Source: Fidelibacterota bacterium
GTDB lineage: Bacteria > Pseudomonadota > Alphaproteobacteria > Rhodospirillales > Rhodospirillaceae
Assembly (NCBI GenBank): GCA_947475295.1
Contig: CANJLF010000004.1
Span: 1 to 64,000, forward strand
Direction: 5' to 3'
DNA length: 64,000 nt
Shown: positions 8,536 to 18,193 of the stretch, piece by piece
Layout of the letters: every line of letters begins with the position of its first letter
Position numbering within the stretch: position 1 is the stretch's first letter
Notes under the pieces: generated by a model
Seen by the model: only the letters and a program-made list of their open reading frames with translations
Told to the model about the DNA's origin: nothing
Database searches by the model: none
Position numbers and translations under genes: made by a program

Positions 8536-8560
8536 ATCCGCTCCACTACTGGTTTTACGG

Positions 8561-9571
8561 TTACTTGTCGCGCCGGGTCAACCGCGACAAGGCGGCAATC
8601 TCGCGCCAAAACTGGCGAATTGGCCGCGCCGGATAGCCCATGACGACCTCGCCGGGCCCAATATCGCGCATAACCCCGGTTTTGGCGGCTATTTGGGCCC
8701 CGTCCCCGACCGTAACATGGTCGGCCAGTCCCACTTGGCCGCCCACAACCACGCCGTCGCCGATTTTGCAGCTCCCGGCAATGCCGGCCTGGGAGACGAT
8801 AATGCAGCGGGCGCCGATTTCGACGTTATGGGCGATTTGCACCAGATTATCGATCTTGGTGCCGGCGCCGATGACCGTGTCCCCGGCAACGCCGCGGTCG
8901 ACGGCGCTATTGGCGCCGATCTCAACATCGTCCCGGATGAGCACACGCCCCAGCTGCGGCACTTTGCGATGGCCGCCCGGGGTCGGCACAAATCCAAAAC
9001 CATCCTGACCGATTTGCACGCCGGGGTGCAGAATGACGCGGTTGCCCACCAGGCAATAGCTCAAAGTCGTATTGGCGCCGATCCTGCAATCATGGCCGAT
9101 GACGACACCCGGACCGATCACGGCATTGGCGCCGATGACCGTACGCGCACCGATCGCAGCACCGGCGCCAATCACGGCGCCGGGCGCTATGACCGCATCA
9201 GCCGCAAGTACAGCGTCGGAGGCGATGTTGCCGGATTGAGCCACAGTCGGGGAGGTTTCAGGATAGAACAGCGCGGCGATCTCGGCATAAGCGCCGCGCG
9301 GATCGGCGGCCAGCAGCACGGGGCAGCGTGAAACGTGCGCCGCCAGTTCGGCGGTGGTCACGCACGCGCCGCACTGGCTCGCGGCCAAGGCAACCACGTA
9401 GGAAGGATCGGCGAAGTAGACGATATCGCCCGCGGTCGCGGTATCTATCGTGCCAACATCTTTGATCACCCGATCGGCATCGGCACCCGGCGCAAGCCGG
9501 GCGCCACAGCGCCCGGCAAGGTCGGCCAAACTGAAAGGCCCGGCGCGCCGATAGAACCGGGGATCGGGCAT
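8561..9571 (-). CDS. lpxD: UDP-3-O-acylglucosamine N-acyltransferase LpxD
   Basis: LpxD (336 residues) adds the second hydroxyacyl chain (N-2) in lipid A synthesis. It has an N-terminal uridine-binding domain followed by many hexapeptide repeats (residues ~110-320; [20 protein letters not shown] is typical). The catalytic His is in QIAHNVEIG (His248, matching the AHN motif of E. coli LpxD). ATG start, four bases after the skp stop. The length is typical. Confidence 0.96.
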   Translation of the reverse strand: MPDPRFYRRAGPFSLADLAGRCGARLAPGADADRVIKDVGTIDTATAGDIVYFADPSYVVALAASQCGACVTTAELAAHVSRCPVLLAADPRGAYAEIAALFYPETSPTVAQSGNIASDAVLAADAVIAPGAVIGAGAAIGARTVIGANAVIGPGVVIGHDCRIGANTTLSYCLVGNRVILHPGVQIGQDGFGFVPTPGGHRKVPQLGRVLIRDDVEIGANSAVDRGVAGDTVIGAGTKIDNLVQIAHNVEIGARCIIVSQAGIAGSCKIGDGVVVGGQVGLADHVTVGDGAQIAAKTGVMRDIGPGEVVMGYPARPIRQFWREIAALSRLTRRDK

Positions 9572-9575
9572 GCCC

Positions 9576-10232
9576 TTACCTTTTAGCGGGCGCCGGTTTC
9601 GCGGCGGCTGGAGCTGCGGGGGCCGCGCCCGCGGCGGCTGCAGGATCGGCGGGGCGCTGCAGTGTTTCGGGATTCTGGAACTCGACCGTTGCCAAGGTCT
9701 GATTCAGCTTATCCAAAACCGGCTTGGTGATATCCATGCCCGGATCAAAAATCATCAGCTGGTTGCGCGCCATGACGGCGTTGATACCCTGGGCCTTTGC
9801 CACTTCGCCAGAGACAGCCATGATCTTGTTGCCGATCAGGCTCATCGATTGCTGGAAGGCGTAATCCAGGCGCTCCTGCTTATCCTTCACCTGAGTCTGG
9901 AAGTCGGCCAGCTTCTGCTGGAAGGCCGTCGCCCGCTGCTGGAAAACGTCGGGGGCCAGAACGCCGCGCTGCTGAGCAAGCTCCTGGTCTTCGGCACGGA
10001 GCTTGGTCTCCATGTCGCGGACCTGGTTCTGATAGGTCGTCGCGTACTTATCGCGCTCCAGGCGCACGCCTTTGGCGGCCAGGGAATCTTGCAACAGCAA
10101 GTCGGTATCGACGATACCCAAGATCGGAGTTACACGCTTTTCCGCCTGCGCGAAACCGGTGGACGTGCTGAAGATCACGGCCATGCCGGCAAAAAGCGCG
10201 GTCGCAGCCGCGCGTTTAAATGAAGATGTCAT
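9576..10232 (-). CDS. skp: OmpH/Skp-family periplasmic chaperone
   Basis: A 218-residue protein with an N-terminal signal sequence (residues 1-~29, ending near STGFAQA), a beta-type core segment ([14 protein letters not shown]) and a long helical coiled-coil arm rich in Gln, Lys and Glu (about 55-150), as in the jellyfish-shaped Skp trimer. Skp holds unfolded outer-membrane proteins in the periplasm and hands them to BamA, whose gene lies 18 nt upstream in transcription order. The C-terminal ~30 residues are an Ala/Pro-rich tail ([19 protein letters not shown]) that E. coli Skp lacks. Sequence conservation in this family is low, so the call leans on context too. Confidence 0.88.
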   Translation of the reverse strand: MTSSFKRAAATALFAGMAVIFSTSTGFAQAEKRVTPILGIVDTDLLLQDSLAAKGVRLERDKYATTYQNQVRDMETKLRAEDQELAQQRGVLAPDVFQQRATAFQQKLADFQTQVKDKQERLDYAFQQSMSLIGNKIMAVSGEVAKAQGINAVMARNQLMIFDPGMDITKPVLDKLNQTLATVEFQNPETLQRPADPAAAAGAAPAAPAAAKPAPAKR

Positions 10233-10250
10233 TGTATGTAGCCCTCTAAA

Positions 10251-12626
10251 TCAGTTGAAACGGTTGCCGAAGTTGACACGGAAATGGCTGGTTTTATCGA
10301 AACTCTGCGCGTTGAAAATGAACGGAGAATAGTCGAGTGAAATGATGCCCACGGGTGAAGTCCACTCGACACCGATGCCGGCGGAGCCGCGGATCGCACG
10401 GGAGTCGAAAAACGCGACCCCGCTATCCTTCAGGGCTTTCGGCGGACCAATGACGCCCCAATCGTTGAACAGCTTGGTCTTGATGCCGGCTTCCTTGGGA
10501 ATGCCCAGTGGAACGCGGAGCTCAAACGACGCCGTCGCCATCCAATCGCCGCCGAGTGAGTCGAGCGTTACGGCATCGCGCGGGCTCGCGCCGAAATCTT
10601 TGAAGCCGCGCAATGAGTAGCCGCCCAGCTGATTGCGCTGATAAATTTTGACGTCGCGGCCAAGGCCGACGATATAAGTGCCCGACACGCTCGAGGAGAA
10701 GATCCAGCCGGCGAGAGGCTCGGCGTAAAGCGCCGCGCCCGCACTGCCCTTTACATAACGCTCGTTGCCGCCGAACCCGGCCAGCTCGGTCGACCCGGTC
10801 ACGAAATACCCGCCGGTCGGATCGATGACGTTGTTACGCCGGTCGTAGGTGAGGCTCTGGCTGAGCACCGATGAAATCGCGGTGCCGGACTGCTCGCGTA
10901 CGTACTGCGATACGGAACTGCTTAAGCCCGTCAGATTGGTCGCGGTCAGACCGTAGGTGAAGCGCTGGTAAAGGTATTCATTGTAGCTGAAGCCAAGGCG
11001 CAGACTGCCTCCGTAGTTGTTCGAGGTAAAGCCGCTCTGCGCCTGGTAGTCGGTCTTTTGGGCGAATATATCGGCGCCGGCCACAAGATGGCGGTCGAGG
11101 AAATAGGGCTCGGTGAAGCTCAAACTCACCTGAGACTGCTGCTGCGCGATGCTGAAATTGGCTGTCAGGGCCTGGCCCTTGCCCAGCAAATTGCGCTCCG
11201 TGATGCCGACGTCGAACAAAGCGCCGGTCGCGCTGGAATAGCCAACGCCGAAGCTGAGTTCGCCGGTGGACTGCTCCTCGACCTTGGCCGTCAATATGGT
11301 GCGGTCGGGATAAACTTCCGACGGCGTATTATCGATCTTGACCGTGTCTTCCTTGAAGTAGCCCAGGTTCTCGAGGCGCGTCTTGGAGCGGCGCACCTTC
11401 GCGGTATTGAATGCGTCGCCTTCCACCAGCCTGATCTCGCGGCGGATCACCCGGTCGAGGGTACGGTTGTTGCCCTGAATATCGACACGTTCGATGAACA
11501 CGCGCGGACCTTCCACAACCTGGAAGATGACGGAGGCCGTTTTGTTGGCGGGATCGCGCTGCACGCGCGGGTGCACTTCGACGAAAGCGTAGCCGGCGTC
11601 GCCGGCGGCGTTGGTAATGGCGTCGACGGTATCTTCGATCTTCTTGCCGTTAAACCAATCGCCGGTTTGCGGAATGACGGCGGATTGAAGCGTTTCCTTG
11701 GGCAGATCCTTGACGTTGACGTCAAGATCGACCTTGGCAAGCTTGTAGCGCGGGCCTTCCTTGACGGTGAAGGTCATATAGAAGTTTTCGCGGTTGGGCG
11801 CGAGCTCAGCCACGGCCGAGATCACTTCAAAATCGGCGTAACCTTCCTGCACATAATATTGGCGCAAGAGTTCGCGGTCGTAGTTCATCCGGTCCGGATC
11901 GTAGGTATCGTTAGAGGTGAACAGGCGCCACCAACGCTCTTCACGGGTCAGCACCACGCCGCGCAGGTCGCTGTCGTTGAACGCCTCGTTGCCGACGAAA
12001 TTGATGGTGCGGACGTAGGTCGGCCTGCCTTCACTGATTTCGAACGCAACGTCGACGCGGTTTTGCGGCAGCTCGATGACCTTGGGCTCGACGCGCGCCG
12101 CGAAGCGGCCCTTGCGCCGGTAGAGCTCGAGAATCTTCTCAACGTCCTGCTGGACTTTGGTGCGGGTGTAGACGACACGCGCGCGCAGCACGGTTTCTTT
12201 GGTCAGATCCTCGGTCTTGATCTTGCTGTTCCCTTCCATCGAGATGCGGTTGATGATCGGGTTCTCAACCACGCGGATCAGCAGAATATTATTCTGACGA
12301 ACGATCTCGACGTTGGCGAACAGGCCGGTGGCAAAAAGGTTCTTCAGCGAGCGGTCGATGCGCACGGGATCGAAGGTGTCGCCCTCGCGCAACGTGAGGT
12401 ACGTTCTGACCGTTGCCGGCTCGATACGCTGGCTGCCCTGGACTTGAATGATTTCGATGATGCCGTCGGCGGAGGCTTGAGCGAACGCACGGGGTGCGGG
12501 CATCAGCAATACCGACGCCGCGACGCCAACCACCGCAAGCAAGGCGACAAGGGCGCTCTGGAACGTCCATGCATGCCGCTCCTGGCGCGCTTTACAGCGT
12601 CGAACCGACCGGGCTGCCAAACTCAT
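10251..12626 (-). CDS. bamA: Outer membrane protein assembly factor BamA
   Basis: BamA (791 residues from the chosen start) is the Omp85 insertase that folds beta-barrels into the outer membrane. A signal peptide ends near APRAFA-QAS. Five POTRA domains follow (IIEIIQVQGSQRIEP, INRISMEGNSKIKTED, YVRTINFVGNEAFND and others), then a 16-strand barrel ending in a Phe-rich last strand (HFRVNFGNRF). The ATG at 12626 was chosen for its GGAAGG Shine-Dalgarno seven bases upstream. The frame stays open to 12779, but that part overlaps the end of rseP and is not conserved-looking. It lies between rseP and skp, the standard order. Confidence 0.96.
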   Translation of the reverse strand: MSLAARSVRRCKARQERHAWTFQSALVALLAVVGVAASVLLMPAPRAFAQASADGIIEIIQVQGSQRIEPATVRTYLTLREGDTFDPVRIDRSLKNLFATGLFANVEIVRQNNILLIRVVENPIINRISMEGNSKIKTEDLTKETVLRARVVYTRTKVQQDVEKILELYRRKGRFAARVEPKVIELPQNRVDVAFEISEGRPTYVRTINFVGNEAFNDSDLRGVVLTREERWWRLFTSNDTYDPDRMNYDRELLRQYYVQEGYADFEVISAVAELAPNRENFYMTFTVKEGPRYKLAKVDLDVNVKDLPKETLQSAVIPQTGDWFNGKKIEDTVDAITNAAGDAGYAFVEVHPRVQRDPANKTASVIFQVVEGPRVFIERVDIQGNNRTLDRVIRREIRLVEGDAFNTAKVRRSKTRLENLGYFKEDTVKIDNTPSEVYPDRTILTAKVEEQSTGELSFGVGYSSATGALFDVGITERNLLGKGQALTANFSIAQQQSQVSLSFTEPYFLDRHLVAGADIFAQKTDYQAQSGFTSNNYGGSLRLGFSYNEYLYQRFTYGLTATNLTGLSSSVSQYVREQSGTAISSVLSQSLTYDRRNNVIDPTGGYFVTGSTELAGFGGNERYVKGSAGAALYAEPLAGWIFSSSVSGTYIVGLGRDVKIYQRNQLGGYSLRGFKDFGASPRDAVTLDSLGGDWMATASFELRVPLGIPKEAGIKTKLFNDWGVIGPPKALKDSGVAFFDSRAIRGSAGIGVEWTSPVGIISLDYSPFIFNAQSFDKTSHFRVNFGNRFN

Positions 12627-12700
12627 CAAAACCTTCCAAGCTTGTCGATCTGCCCGATAGTCAACCCGCAAAAACGGGGTCAGTAGACCAGAGATGCGGA

Positions 12701-13825
12701 TCAGAGATGTACGATGTCGTTCCAGGTGACAAAAATCATTAACGCCCCTACGAGCGCTAAACCGACACGCAAACCCCACTCCTGGGCGCGCTCCGACAAA
12801 GGCCGGCCACGAACGGCCTCGATGGCGTAAAACAACAGGTGTCCGCCGTCAAGCATAGGCACCGGGAAAAGGTTGATGAGGCCTAAATTAATTGAAAGAA
12901 TCGCAACAAAAGCTATGAATTCCACAAAGCCGGTTTTGGCCATCAGCCCGGAGTATTTGGCGATCTGGATCGGACCGCCCATACCTTCGGTTCCGCGCTT
13001 TCCCCTGATCATCTGACCGATAGCAATGAAGGTCCCGTCAACGATGTCATACGTCTGACCCACCGACGCACCGAGGGCCTCTAGCGGATTGAGAATAGGA
13101 GCGCGGGTGGTTTCTCCCGACGGTCCGATGCCCATCATGTACACCTTTGTGGCATTGCCGAAGGGGTCTTCTCCCGTGCTCAAGTGCGGCGTGACCGAAA
13201 GCGTTTGCTCGTGACCATCACGTTCGATCACCAGCTCCATGGGGCTGCCGTCGCTGAGCTGGGTCGCGCTGCGGATGTCTTCGAAACGCGCCATGGGTTT
13301 GCCGTCGATGGATCGGATGCGATCCTGCGTCATCAGGCCAGCTTCAGCGGCGGCGCTGCCATCGACCACCTGGCCAACAACCGGCTCCGTCACCGGGCGA
13401 CCCATTGTCATGAACATCACCCAGAACACCAAAATGGCGAACAGGAAGTTGACGGCCGGGCCTGCAAACACGATGGCCGCACGCTGGCCAATGGTTTTGT
13501 GCTTGAATGAGACCTTCTGCTCTTCGGGCGTCAACTCGCGGGAAACGGTCTCTTCCTTGCCGCCCTCGATGACCTGCATGGTTTCGCCTTCCCCGAACAT
13601 CTTCACGTAGCCGCCCAAGGGGATCAGGCTGAATTTCCAGCGCGTGCCGTGGCTGTCGGTATAGCCGAACAGCTCCGGGCCGAAGCCGATCGAAAAGGAG
13701 TCACAGCGCACGCCGTTTTTACGCGCGACATAGAAGTGACCGAACTCATGAACGAAGACGACTACCGTCAGAACGAGAACGAAGCTGACGAGGGTGAACG
13801 GAACGCCGAATAACTGTTCAAGCAC
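12701..13825 (-). CDS. rseP: Site-2 intramembrane zinc metalloprotease RseP
   Basis: RseP (374 residues) cuts transmembrane anchors of anti-sigma factors and leftover signal peptides within the inner membrane. The zinc-binding HEFGH (His26, Glu27, His30) is in the first membrane helix. A PDZ domain follows (about 125-200, VVGQVVDGSAAAEAGL). The second catalytic motif NLFPVPMLDGGH supplies the metal-binding Asp. Start codon GTG with AGGGAGA upstream. A membrane segment lies at each end. A single PDZ domain is visible, whereas E. coli RseP has two. It clusters with dxr and bamA. Confidence 0.95.
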   Translation of the reverse strand: MLEQLFGVPFTLVSFVLVLTVVVFVHEFGHFYVARKNGVRCDSFSIGFGPELFGYTDSHGTRWKFSLIPLGGYVKMFGEGETMQVIEGGKEETVSRELTPEEQKVSFKHKTIGQRAAIVFAGPAVNFLFAILVFWVMFMTMGRPVTEPVVGQVVDGSAAAEAGLMTQDRIRSIDGKPMARFEDIRSATQLSDGSPMELVIERDGHEQTLSVTPHLSTGEDPFGNATKVYMMGIGPSGETTRAPILNPLEALGASVGQTYDIVDGTFIAIGQMIRGKRGTEGMGGPIQIAKYSGLMAKTGFVEFIAFVAILSINLGLINLFPVPMLDGGHLLFYAIEAVRGRPLSERAQEWGLRVGLALVGALMIFVTWNDIVHL

Positions 13826-13861
13826 GCTTAAAGTCTCCCTGTACCTAATGCCGGCGGCGAC

Positions 13862-15049
13862 CTATTCGGCCGCGGCACTCAAATTCTTGGCCGCAGCAAC
13901 CCTTCTCGCCTCGCCATCGATAGCCATGATGTCGTCCAGCGTGGTGATGGATTGCAGCGGCACGCGAGTCATAGTGTGTTCGACGATTGCGGCGATATCG
14001 AGGAAGCCGATCTCTCCGGCCAAAAAACGCGCCACGGCGACCTCGTTGGCGGCGTTAAGAATTGTAGGGGCCGCCCCCCCGCTTTGCAACGCAGCACGGG
14101 CTAGCCGTAGGGCCGGAAACCGTACGGAATCCGCGGCCTCGAAGGTCAATGAACCCAGTTTGGCCAAGTCCAGGCGCCCCGTGGGGGCCGGAAGCCGTTT
14201 GGGCCAACCCAGGGCATAAGCAATGGGGGTGCGCATATCGGGGGTACCCAGCTGAGCCAAGGTAGAGCCGTCGGCATACTCCACCATGCTATGCACAACC
14301 GACTGAGGGTGCACCAGAATGTCGATGCGGTCGTTATCCAGGCCGAACAGATGATGGGCCTCGATGACCTCCAGGCCCTTGTTCATCATGGTGGCGGAAT
14401 CCACTGAGATTTTGGCCCCCATGGACCAATTGGGATGGGCCACGGCTTGGGCCGGCGTGACCTTGGCCATGTCATTCAGCGTCCAGGTCCGAAAGGGTCC
14501 GCCCGAGGCCGTCAGGATGATTTTGCGAATTTTATCTTTTTGATTAAAATCAAATACTTGGAAGATGGCGTTATGTTCTGAGTCGACCGGCAGAAGTGTA
14601 GCGTTACTGTCCTTGACTGCGCCCATGAACAGAGTCCCGGCGCACACCAGGCACTCCTTGTTGGCGAGCCCCACCACGGCGCCGCGTTCAACGGCCTTGA
14701 GGGTGGGCTTGAGGCCCGCGGCGCCGACAATCGCGGCCATGACCCAGTCCGAGGCCAGGCTTGCGGCTTCGCACAGGGCCTCAGGGCCCGCGGCCACGCC
14801 GATATTGGTGCCGCTAAGGGCGTCCTTGAGTTGGGTGTAGCCGGCCGGATCAGCCAGGGCGACCATATCGGGCTTGAGGCGTTTGGCCTGCTCGGCCAGC
14901 TTGGCCCAATTGCTGTGGGCGGTCAGGGCGACGACTTTGTAAGCGCCGGGTTCGCGCTCGATCAGGTCGATGGTGCTATCCCCGATAGAGCCCGTGGACC
15001 CCAGGATCGACACCCGTTTAGCCGCACTCTTGGGCGCGGAAGGCTTCAC
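13862..15049 (-). CDS. dxr: 1-deoxy-D-xylulose 5-phosphate reductoisomerase
   Basis: DXR (395 residues) converts DXP to MEP with NADPH, the committed step of the non-mevalonate isoprenoid pathway; its product line feeds UppS next door. The nucleotide-binding SILGSTGSIGDSTIDLI is at the N-terminus. LPVDSEHNAIFQ and the segment with SVDSATMMNKGLEVIEAHHLF hold the metal and substrate ligands. The chosen start is GTG at 15049, overlapping the cdsA TGA as GTGA. The frame stays open to 15112, but those residues are Gly/Pro-rich and lie inside cdsA. From GTG the length is normal. Confidence 0.95.
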   Translation of the reverse strand: MKPSAPKSAAKRVSILGSTGSIGDSTIDLIEREPGAYKVVALTAHSNWAKLAEQAKRLKPDMVALADPAGYTQLKDALSGTNIGVAAGPEALCEAASLASDWVMAAIVGAAGLKPTLKAVERGAVVGLANKECLVCAGTLFMGAVKDSNATLLPVDSEHNAIFQVFDFNQKDKIRKIILTASGGPFRTWTLNDMAKVTPAQAVAHPNWSMGAKISVDSATMMNKGLEVIEAHHLFGLDNDRIDILVHPQSVVHSMVEYADGSTLAQLGTPDMRTPIAYALGWPKRLPAPTGRLDLAKLGSLTFEAADSVRFPALRLARAALQSGGAAPTILNAANEVAVARFLAGEIGFLDIAAIVEHTMTRVPLQSITTLDDIMAIDGEARRVAAAKNLSAAAE

Positions 15050-15834
15050 CACGTCTGGACCCCGCCGCTCAAGATCAGGCAAAAGGCCGCCGCCACCGGC
15101 GCCGCCGCCCAAAGCCCGTCAAACCGATCCATGACCCCCCCATGTCCGGGGATCAAACCGCCCGAATCCTTCACCTGATATCGCCGCTTTAGGCCCGACT
15201 CAAAGAGGTCCCCGATCTGACTTACCATCGATACCCCCCCCGCCAGAGCCAGAAGCCCGCCTGTCACGTGTTGTCCCCCGCCCCAGTACAATAGGCCGGC
15301 ACTGGCCAGGACCGCGCAAAGCAGGCCTCCGGCCGCGCCCGACCAGGTCTTATTTGGGCTCACAGACGGCGCCAGTTTAGGCCCGCCAATGAGCCGCCCA
15401 AAGGCATAGGCGCCGATATCCGTCGCCCAAACCACCGCCAGCACCCAAAATACCGAAAATGAGCCGCCCACGGCCATCACATAAAGCAGGGAAATCGCCG
15501 GGAGCGCTACATAAACAACCGTAATCTGAACCAGATAAAGCCCTTTTCGCCCCGCCACTTGATCGGCCACAACCAGGGCTAAAGTGGCCGCGGCCACGAC
15601 GAGAAGAGCGGGTATGGGTTGACCCAAGGACATGAGGGCGACCGCCAGCAGGGTCGAAGCCGTCATCAGGATTCGTCGCTTGAGCCCGGCCTTGCCGTCC
15701 ATGCGGATGAATTCCCAGGCCATGACGCCGGCGATGGCCGCCATCAGAAGGTGAAAATAGGGAAATTCCAGATAGACCAGCGCCAGGAACAGCGGCGCCA
15801 GCACGACGCCGGAGGCAATACGGGTCCAGAGCAC
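15046..15834 (-). CDS. cdsA: Phosphatidate cytidylyltransferase CdsA
   Basis: CdsA (262 residues) makes CDP-diacylglycerol from phosphatidate and CTP in the inner membrane, the branch point of phospholipid synthesis. About seven hydrophobic segments are visible. The family signature near the C-terminus is VKDSGGLIPGHGGVMDRFDG, with SPNKTWSGAAGG before it. The start is GTG at 15834. It sits between uppS (12-base gap) and dxr (4-base overlap), a conserved alphaproteobacterial arrangement. Confidence 0.95.
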   Translation of the reverse strand: MLWTRIASGVVLAPLFLALVYLEFPYFHLLMAAIAGVMAWEFIRMDGKAGLKRRILMTASTLLAVALMSLGQPIPALLVVAAATLALVVADQVAGRKGLYLVQITVVYVALPAISLLYVMAVGGSFSVFWVLAVVWATDIGAYAFGRLIGGPKLAPSVSPNKTWSGAAGGLLCAVLASAGLLYWGGGQHVTGGLLALAGGVSMVSQIGDLFESGLKRRYQVKDSGGLIPGHGGVMDRFDGLWAAAPVAAAFCLILSGGVQTW

Positions 15835-15846
15835 CTGAAAAGACCG

Positions 15847-16602
15847 TCAGTTAGTCACGGCGCCGTAGCGGCGCTCGCGGCTACGGTAGGTGGCAATGGC
15901 GGCTTCCAATTCCGCCTGCCCGAAGTCGGGCCAAAGGGTGTCGGTGAACACCAACTCGCTGTAGGCCAATTGCCAGAGCAGGAAATTGCTAATGCGCTGT
16001 TCGCCCGAGGTGCGGATCAGAAGGTCCGGGTCAGGTGTGCCGGCGGTGAACAGCTTGCCGGCAAAGTCATCCTCGGTGATGTCGCCGGGTTTGATGCGCC
16101 CCGCCGCGCAGTCGGCGCCTAAAGCCTGGGCCGCCGCTACGATCTCCTGACGGCCGCCGTAGCTGAGGGCAATGGTCAGGACCATTTTAGTATTGGCCGC
16201 CGTGCGCGCTTCCGCGTTCTCGATGAGCTTTACGGTATCAGGCGGCAGCCGTGTCCGGTCGCCAATCACACTAAGCCGCACGCCCCCTTCGGCCAGCTCA
16301 GCGAGCTCGTTTTGCAGATAAAAGCGCAAGAGCCCCAACAGGTCGCGCACCTCGTCCTCGGGGCGCGACCAGTTCTCGGAAGAAAAGCCGAACAGCGTGA
16401 GATAGACGATGCCGAGGTTGCCGGCAGCCTTGATGACGCGCCTGACGGCATCGGCGCCGCGCTTATGGCCGGCTGTGCGCGGCAAACCGCGCGCCTTGGC
16501 CCAGCGCCCGTTGCCGTCCATGATGATGGCGACGTGGACGGGCCCCTGCCCGCTGGGGCGGTCGGCTTCCGGTTCAGCTGGCTGAAGGGGCGTCGCGCGC
16601 AT
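15847..16602 (-). CDS. uppS: Undecaprenyl (isoprenyl) diphosphate synthase
   Basis: UppS (251 residues) is a cis-prenyltransferase that builds undecaprenyl diphosphate, the lipid carrier for peptidoglycan and O-antigen. HVAIIMDGNGRWAKARGLPR contains the catalytic Asp and the P-loop-like region. The motif around LYLTLFGFSSENWSRP and the C-terminal DLLIRTSGEQRISNFLLWQ segment are family hallmarks. The ATG overlaps the frr TGA by one base (TGATG), which suggests translational coupling. Confidence 0.96.
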   Translation of the reverse strand: MRATPLQPAEPEADRPSGQGPVHVAIIMDGNGRWAKARGLPRTAGHKRGADAVRRVIKAAGNLGIVYLTLFGFSSENWSRPEDEVRDLLGLLRFYLQNELAELAEGGVRLSVIGDRTRLPPDTVKLIENAEARTAANTKMVLTIALSYGGRQEIVAAAQALGADCAAGRIKPGDITEDDFAGKLFTAGTPDPDLLIRTSGEQRISNFLLWQLAYSELVFTDTLWPDFGQAELEAAIATYRSRERRYGAVTN

Positions 16603-17162
16603 CAGACCTGAGTGATCTCCCCTTCCTTGGTCTTCAAAGCGTCGTCCACTTTGGCGACGTATTGGTCGGTCATTTTCTGGACTTCGTCGCCGTACTTGCG
16701 ATGCTCGTCCTGGGAGATGACGCCGTCTTTCTCCATCTTCTTCAAAGCTTCGTTGCCGTCGCGGCGGACGTTGCGAATGGCGACCCGGGCATGCTCGGCG
16801 TACTTGTGAGCGACTTTGGTCAGCTCGGCGCGGCGCTCGGCGGTGAGCGGCGGGATCGGCACCCGAATGAGCGTGCCGTCGGTCATGGGATTGAGGCCCA
16901 GGTTGGCTTCGCGGATGGCCTTTTCGACCGACTTGGCCAGCCCCTTGTCCCAGACCGAAACCGACAGCAGCCGAGGCTCAGGCACCGAAACACTGCCCAC
17001 TTGGTTGAGCGGCATCTTGGCGCCGTAGGCGTCGACGACCACGCTGTCCAGCAGGGCGGTGCTGGCGCGGCCTGTGCGCAAACCGCTGAATTCCTTCTTG
17101 GCGTGATCGATACTCACGACCATTTTGTGTTCCAGGTCTTTTTTGAGCGCTGCGTAACTCAT
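16602..17162 (-). CDS. frr: Ribosome recycling factor
   Basis: Frr (186 residues) splits post-termination 70S ribosomes together with EF-G. It is a tRNA-shaped protein of a three-helix bundle plus a small beta domain. [10 protein letters not shown] near residues 26-35, [23 protein letters not shown] and VAIRNVRRD are conserved signatures. It lies downstream of pyrH and upstream of uppS, as in most proteobacteria. Confidence 0.97.
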   Translation of the reverse strand: MSYAALKKDLEHKMVVSIDHAKKEFSGLRTGRASTALLDSVVVDAYGAKMPLNQVGSVSVPEPRLLSVSVWDKGLAKSVEKAIREANLGLNPMTDGTLIRVPIPPLTAERRAELTKVAHKYAEHARVAIRNVRRDGNEALKKMEKDGVISQDEHRKYGDEVQKMTDQYVAKVDDALKTKEGEITQV

Positions 17163-17197
17163 GGTCTTTTGCCCCCTCTTTTCGTATCCGCGGCGGG

Positions 17198-17923
17198 TTA
17201 CGCCGTAGCGCCGATCACCGTGAACAGTCCCTGGCCTTCGAGCACCCGCGCCACGGCATCTTCTTCATGCATATTGAACACAACGATCGGCAGCTTGTTC
17301 TCGCGCGCCAAGGCGATGGCGGCCGTATCCATGACTTTGAGATCGTCGGCGATGACTTTGTCGAAAGTCAGGCGCTCGTAGCGCTTGGCCCCCTTGTTCT
17401 TCTTGGGGTCGGAGTCATAGACCCCGTGCACCTGGGTCGCCTTCAAAAGCGCGTCGCAATTCATTTCGACGGCGCGCAAGGCCGCCGCTGTATCGGTCGT
17501 AAAAAACGGATTGCCGGTGCCGGCGGCGAAAATCACCACCCGGCCCTTTTCCATGTGGCGCATGGCGCGGCGACGGATATAGGACTCGCAGACCTGCGAC
17601 ATGGCGATGGCCGACTGCACCCGCGTTGGAACGCCTTGGGCTTCAAGCGCGGTCTGCACCGCGAGGGCGTTCATAACCGTGGCGAGCATTCCCATGTAGT
17701 CTGCGGTGGTGCGGTCCATGCCTTTGGCCGCCGGGGAGACGCCGCGGAAGATATTCCCGCCGCCGACGACCAGGCAAATTTGCCGGCCGGTGGCGATCAC
17801 GGATTTAACGTCGCGCGCCAGTTTGAGGACGGTTTCGCCATGCAAGCCGTACTCGGCGGGGCCCATCAGCCCCTCGCCGGAGATTTTCACGAGCACGCGT
17901 TTGTATGGTAAGGCTTCGGCCAT
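17198..17923 (-). CDS. pyrH: Uridylate kinase PyrH
   Basis: PyrH (241 residues, amino acid kinase fold) phosphorylates UMP to [16 protein letters not shown] starts the fold and [10 protein letters not shown] is the glycine-rich anion hole. The segment with [15 protein letters not shown] forms the subunit interface, and [19 protein letters not shown] is the ATP/UMP loop. It heads the pyrH-frr-uppS-cdsA-dxr run. The tsf terminator at 17991-18020 separates it from tsf, so it probably has its own promoter in the short stretch 17924-17990. Confidence 0.97.
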   Translation of the reverse strand: MAEALPYKRVLVKISGEGLMGPAEYGLHGETVLKLARDVKSVIATGRQICLVVGGGNIFRGVSPAAKGMDRTTADYMGMLATVMNALAVQTALEAQGVPTRVQSAIAMSQVCESYIRRRAMRHMEKGRVVIFAAGTGNPFFTTDTAAALRAVEMNCDALLKATQVHGVYDSDPKKNKGAKRYERLTFDKVIADDLKVMDTAAIALARENKLPIVVFNMHEEDAVARVLEGQGLFTVIGATA

Positions 17924-17990
17924 TCATTACCCCATGGCGATAATCGTACCCGCTTGCCGATTCACTTTAAACCAGAGCCTTAAGCTCATG

Positions 17991-18020
17991 AAAAAAGGAC
18001 GGTTTTGCCGTCCTTTTTTT
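17991..18020 (-). terminator. Bidirectional-looking terminator between tsf and pyrH
   Basis: GGACGG (17997-18002) and CCGTCC (18008-18013) form a 6-bp stem with loop TTTTG. It is flanked by six A on the left and seven T on the right, so it can end transcription on both strands. On the minus strand it closes the rpsB-tsf unit before pyrH begins. Confidence 0.85.
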
Positions 18021-18099
18021 TAAAGAATCCACGAAGGCGGTTGCGGCGCGGTTGGCATCTTATACCAAACCGCGCCCAAGAGAAGTGTCTGAAAGACCG

Positions 18100-18180
18100 C
18101 TAGTGGAGCGGATTTGACATTCGCTACCCACCAAGCCGCGGGGCCACATGAAGCGAATGTCAAATCCAAAGCTCCACTAG
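18100..18180. repeat. Palindromic element 1 (long hairpin with CTAG ends)
   Basis: An 81-nt inverted repeat. CTAGTGGAGC (18100-18109) pairs with GCTCCACTAG (18171-18180), and GGATTTGACATTCGCT (18110-18125) pairs with AGCGAATGTCAAATCC (18152-18167). A 3-base AAA bulge (18168-18170) lies on the right arm and a 26-nt loop at 18126-18151. That gives 26 paired positions without mismatch. Its partner at 18194-18268 has the same layout in opposite orientation. No protein is encoded. It resembles a non-autonomous palindromic repeat (REP- or MITE-like). Confidence 0.85.
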
Positions 18181-18193
18181 ATTCTATAAATTT

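Noticed and set aside
9120-9230. Short near-repeats of GGCGCC in lpxD as a DNA repeat element
   Set aside because: They encode the hexapeptide repeats of the LpxD beta-helix in frame, so protein structure explains the periodicity.
12627-12779. N-terminal extension of BamA
   Set aside because: The frame is open but overlaps the end of rseP, lacks conservation features and has no Shine-Dalgarno. The ATG at 12626 has GGAAGG and leads straight into a signal peptide.
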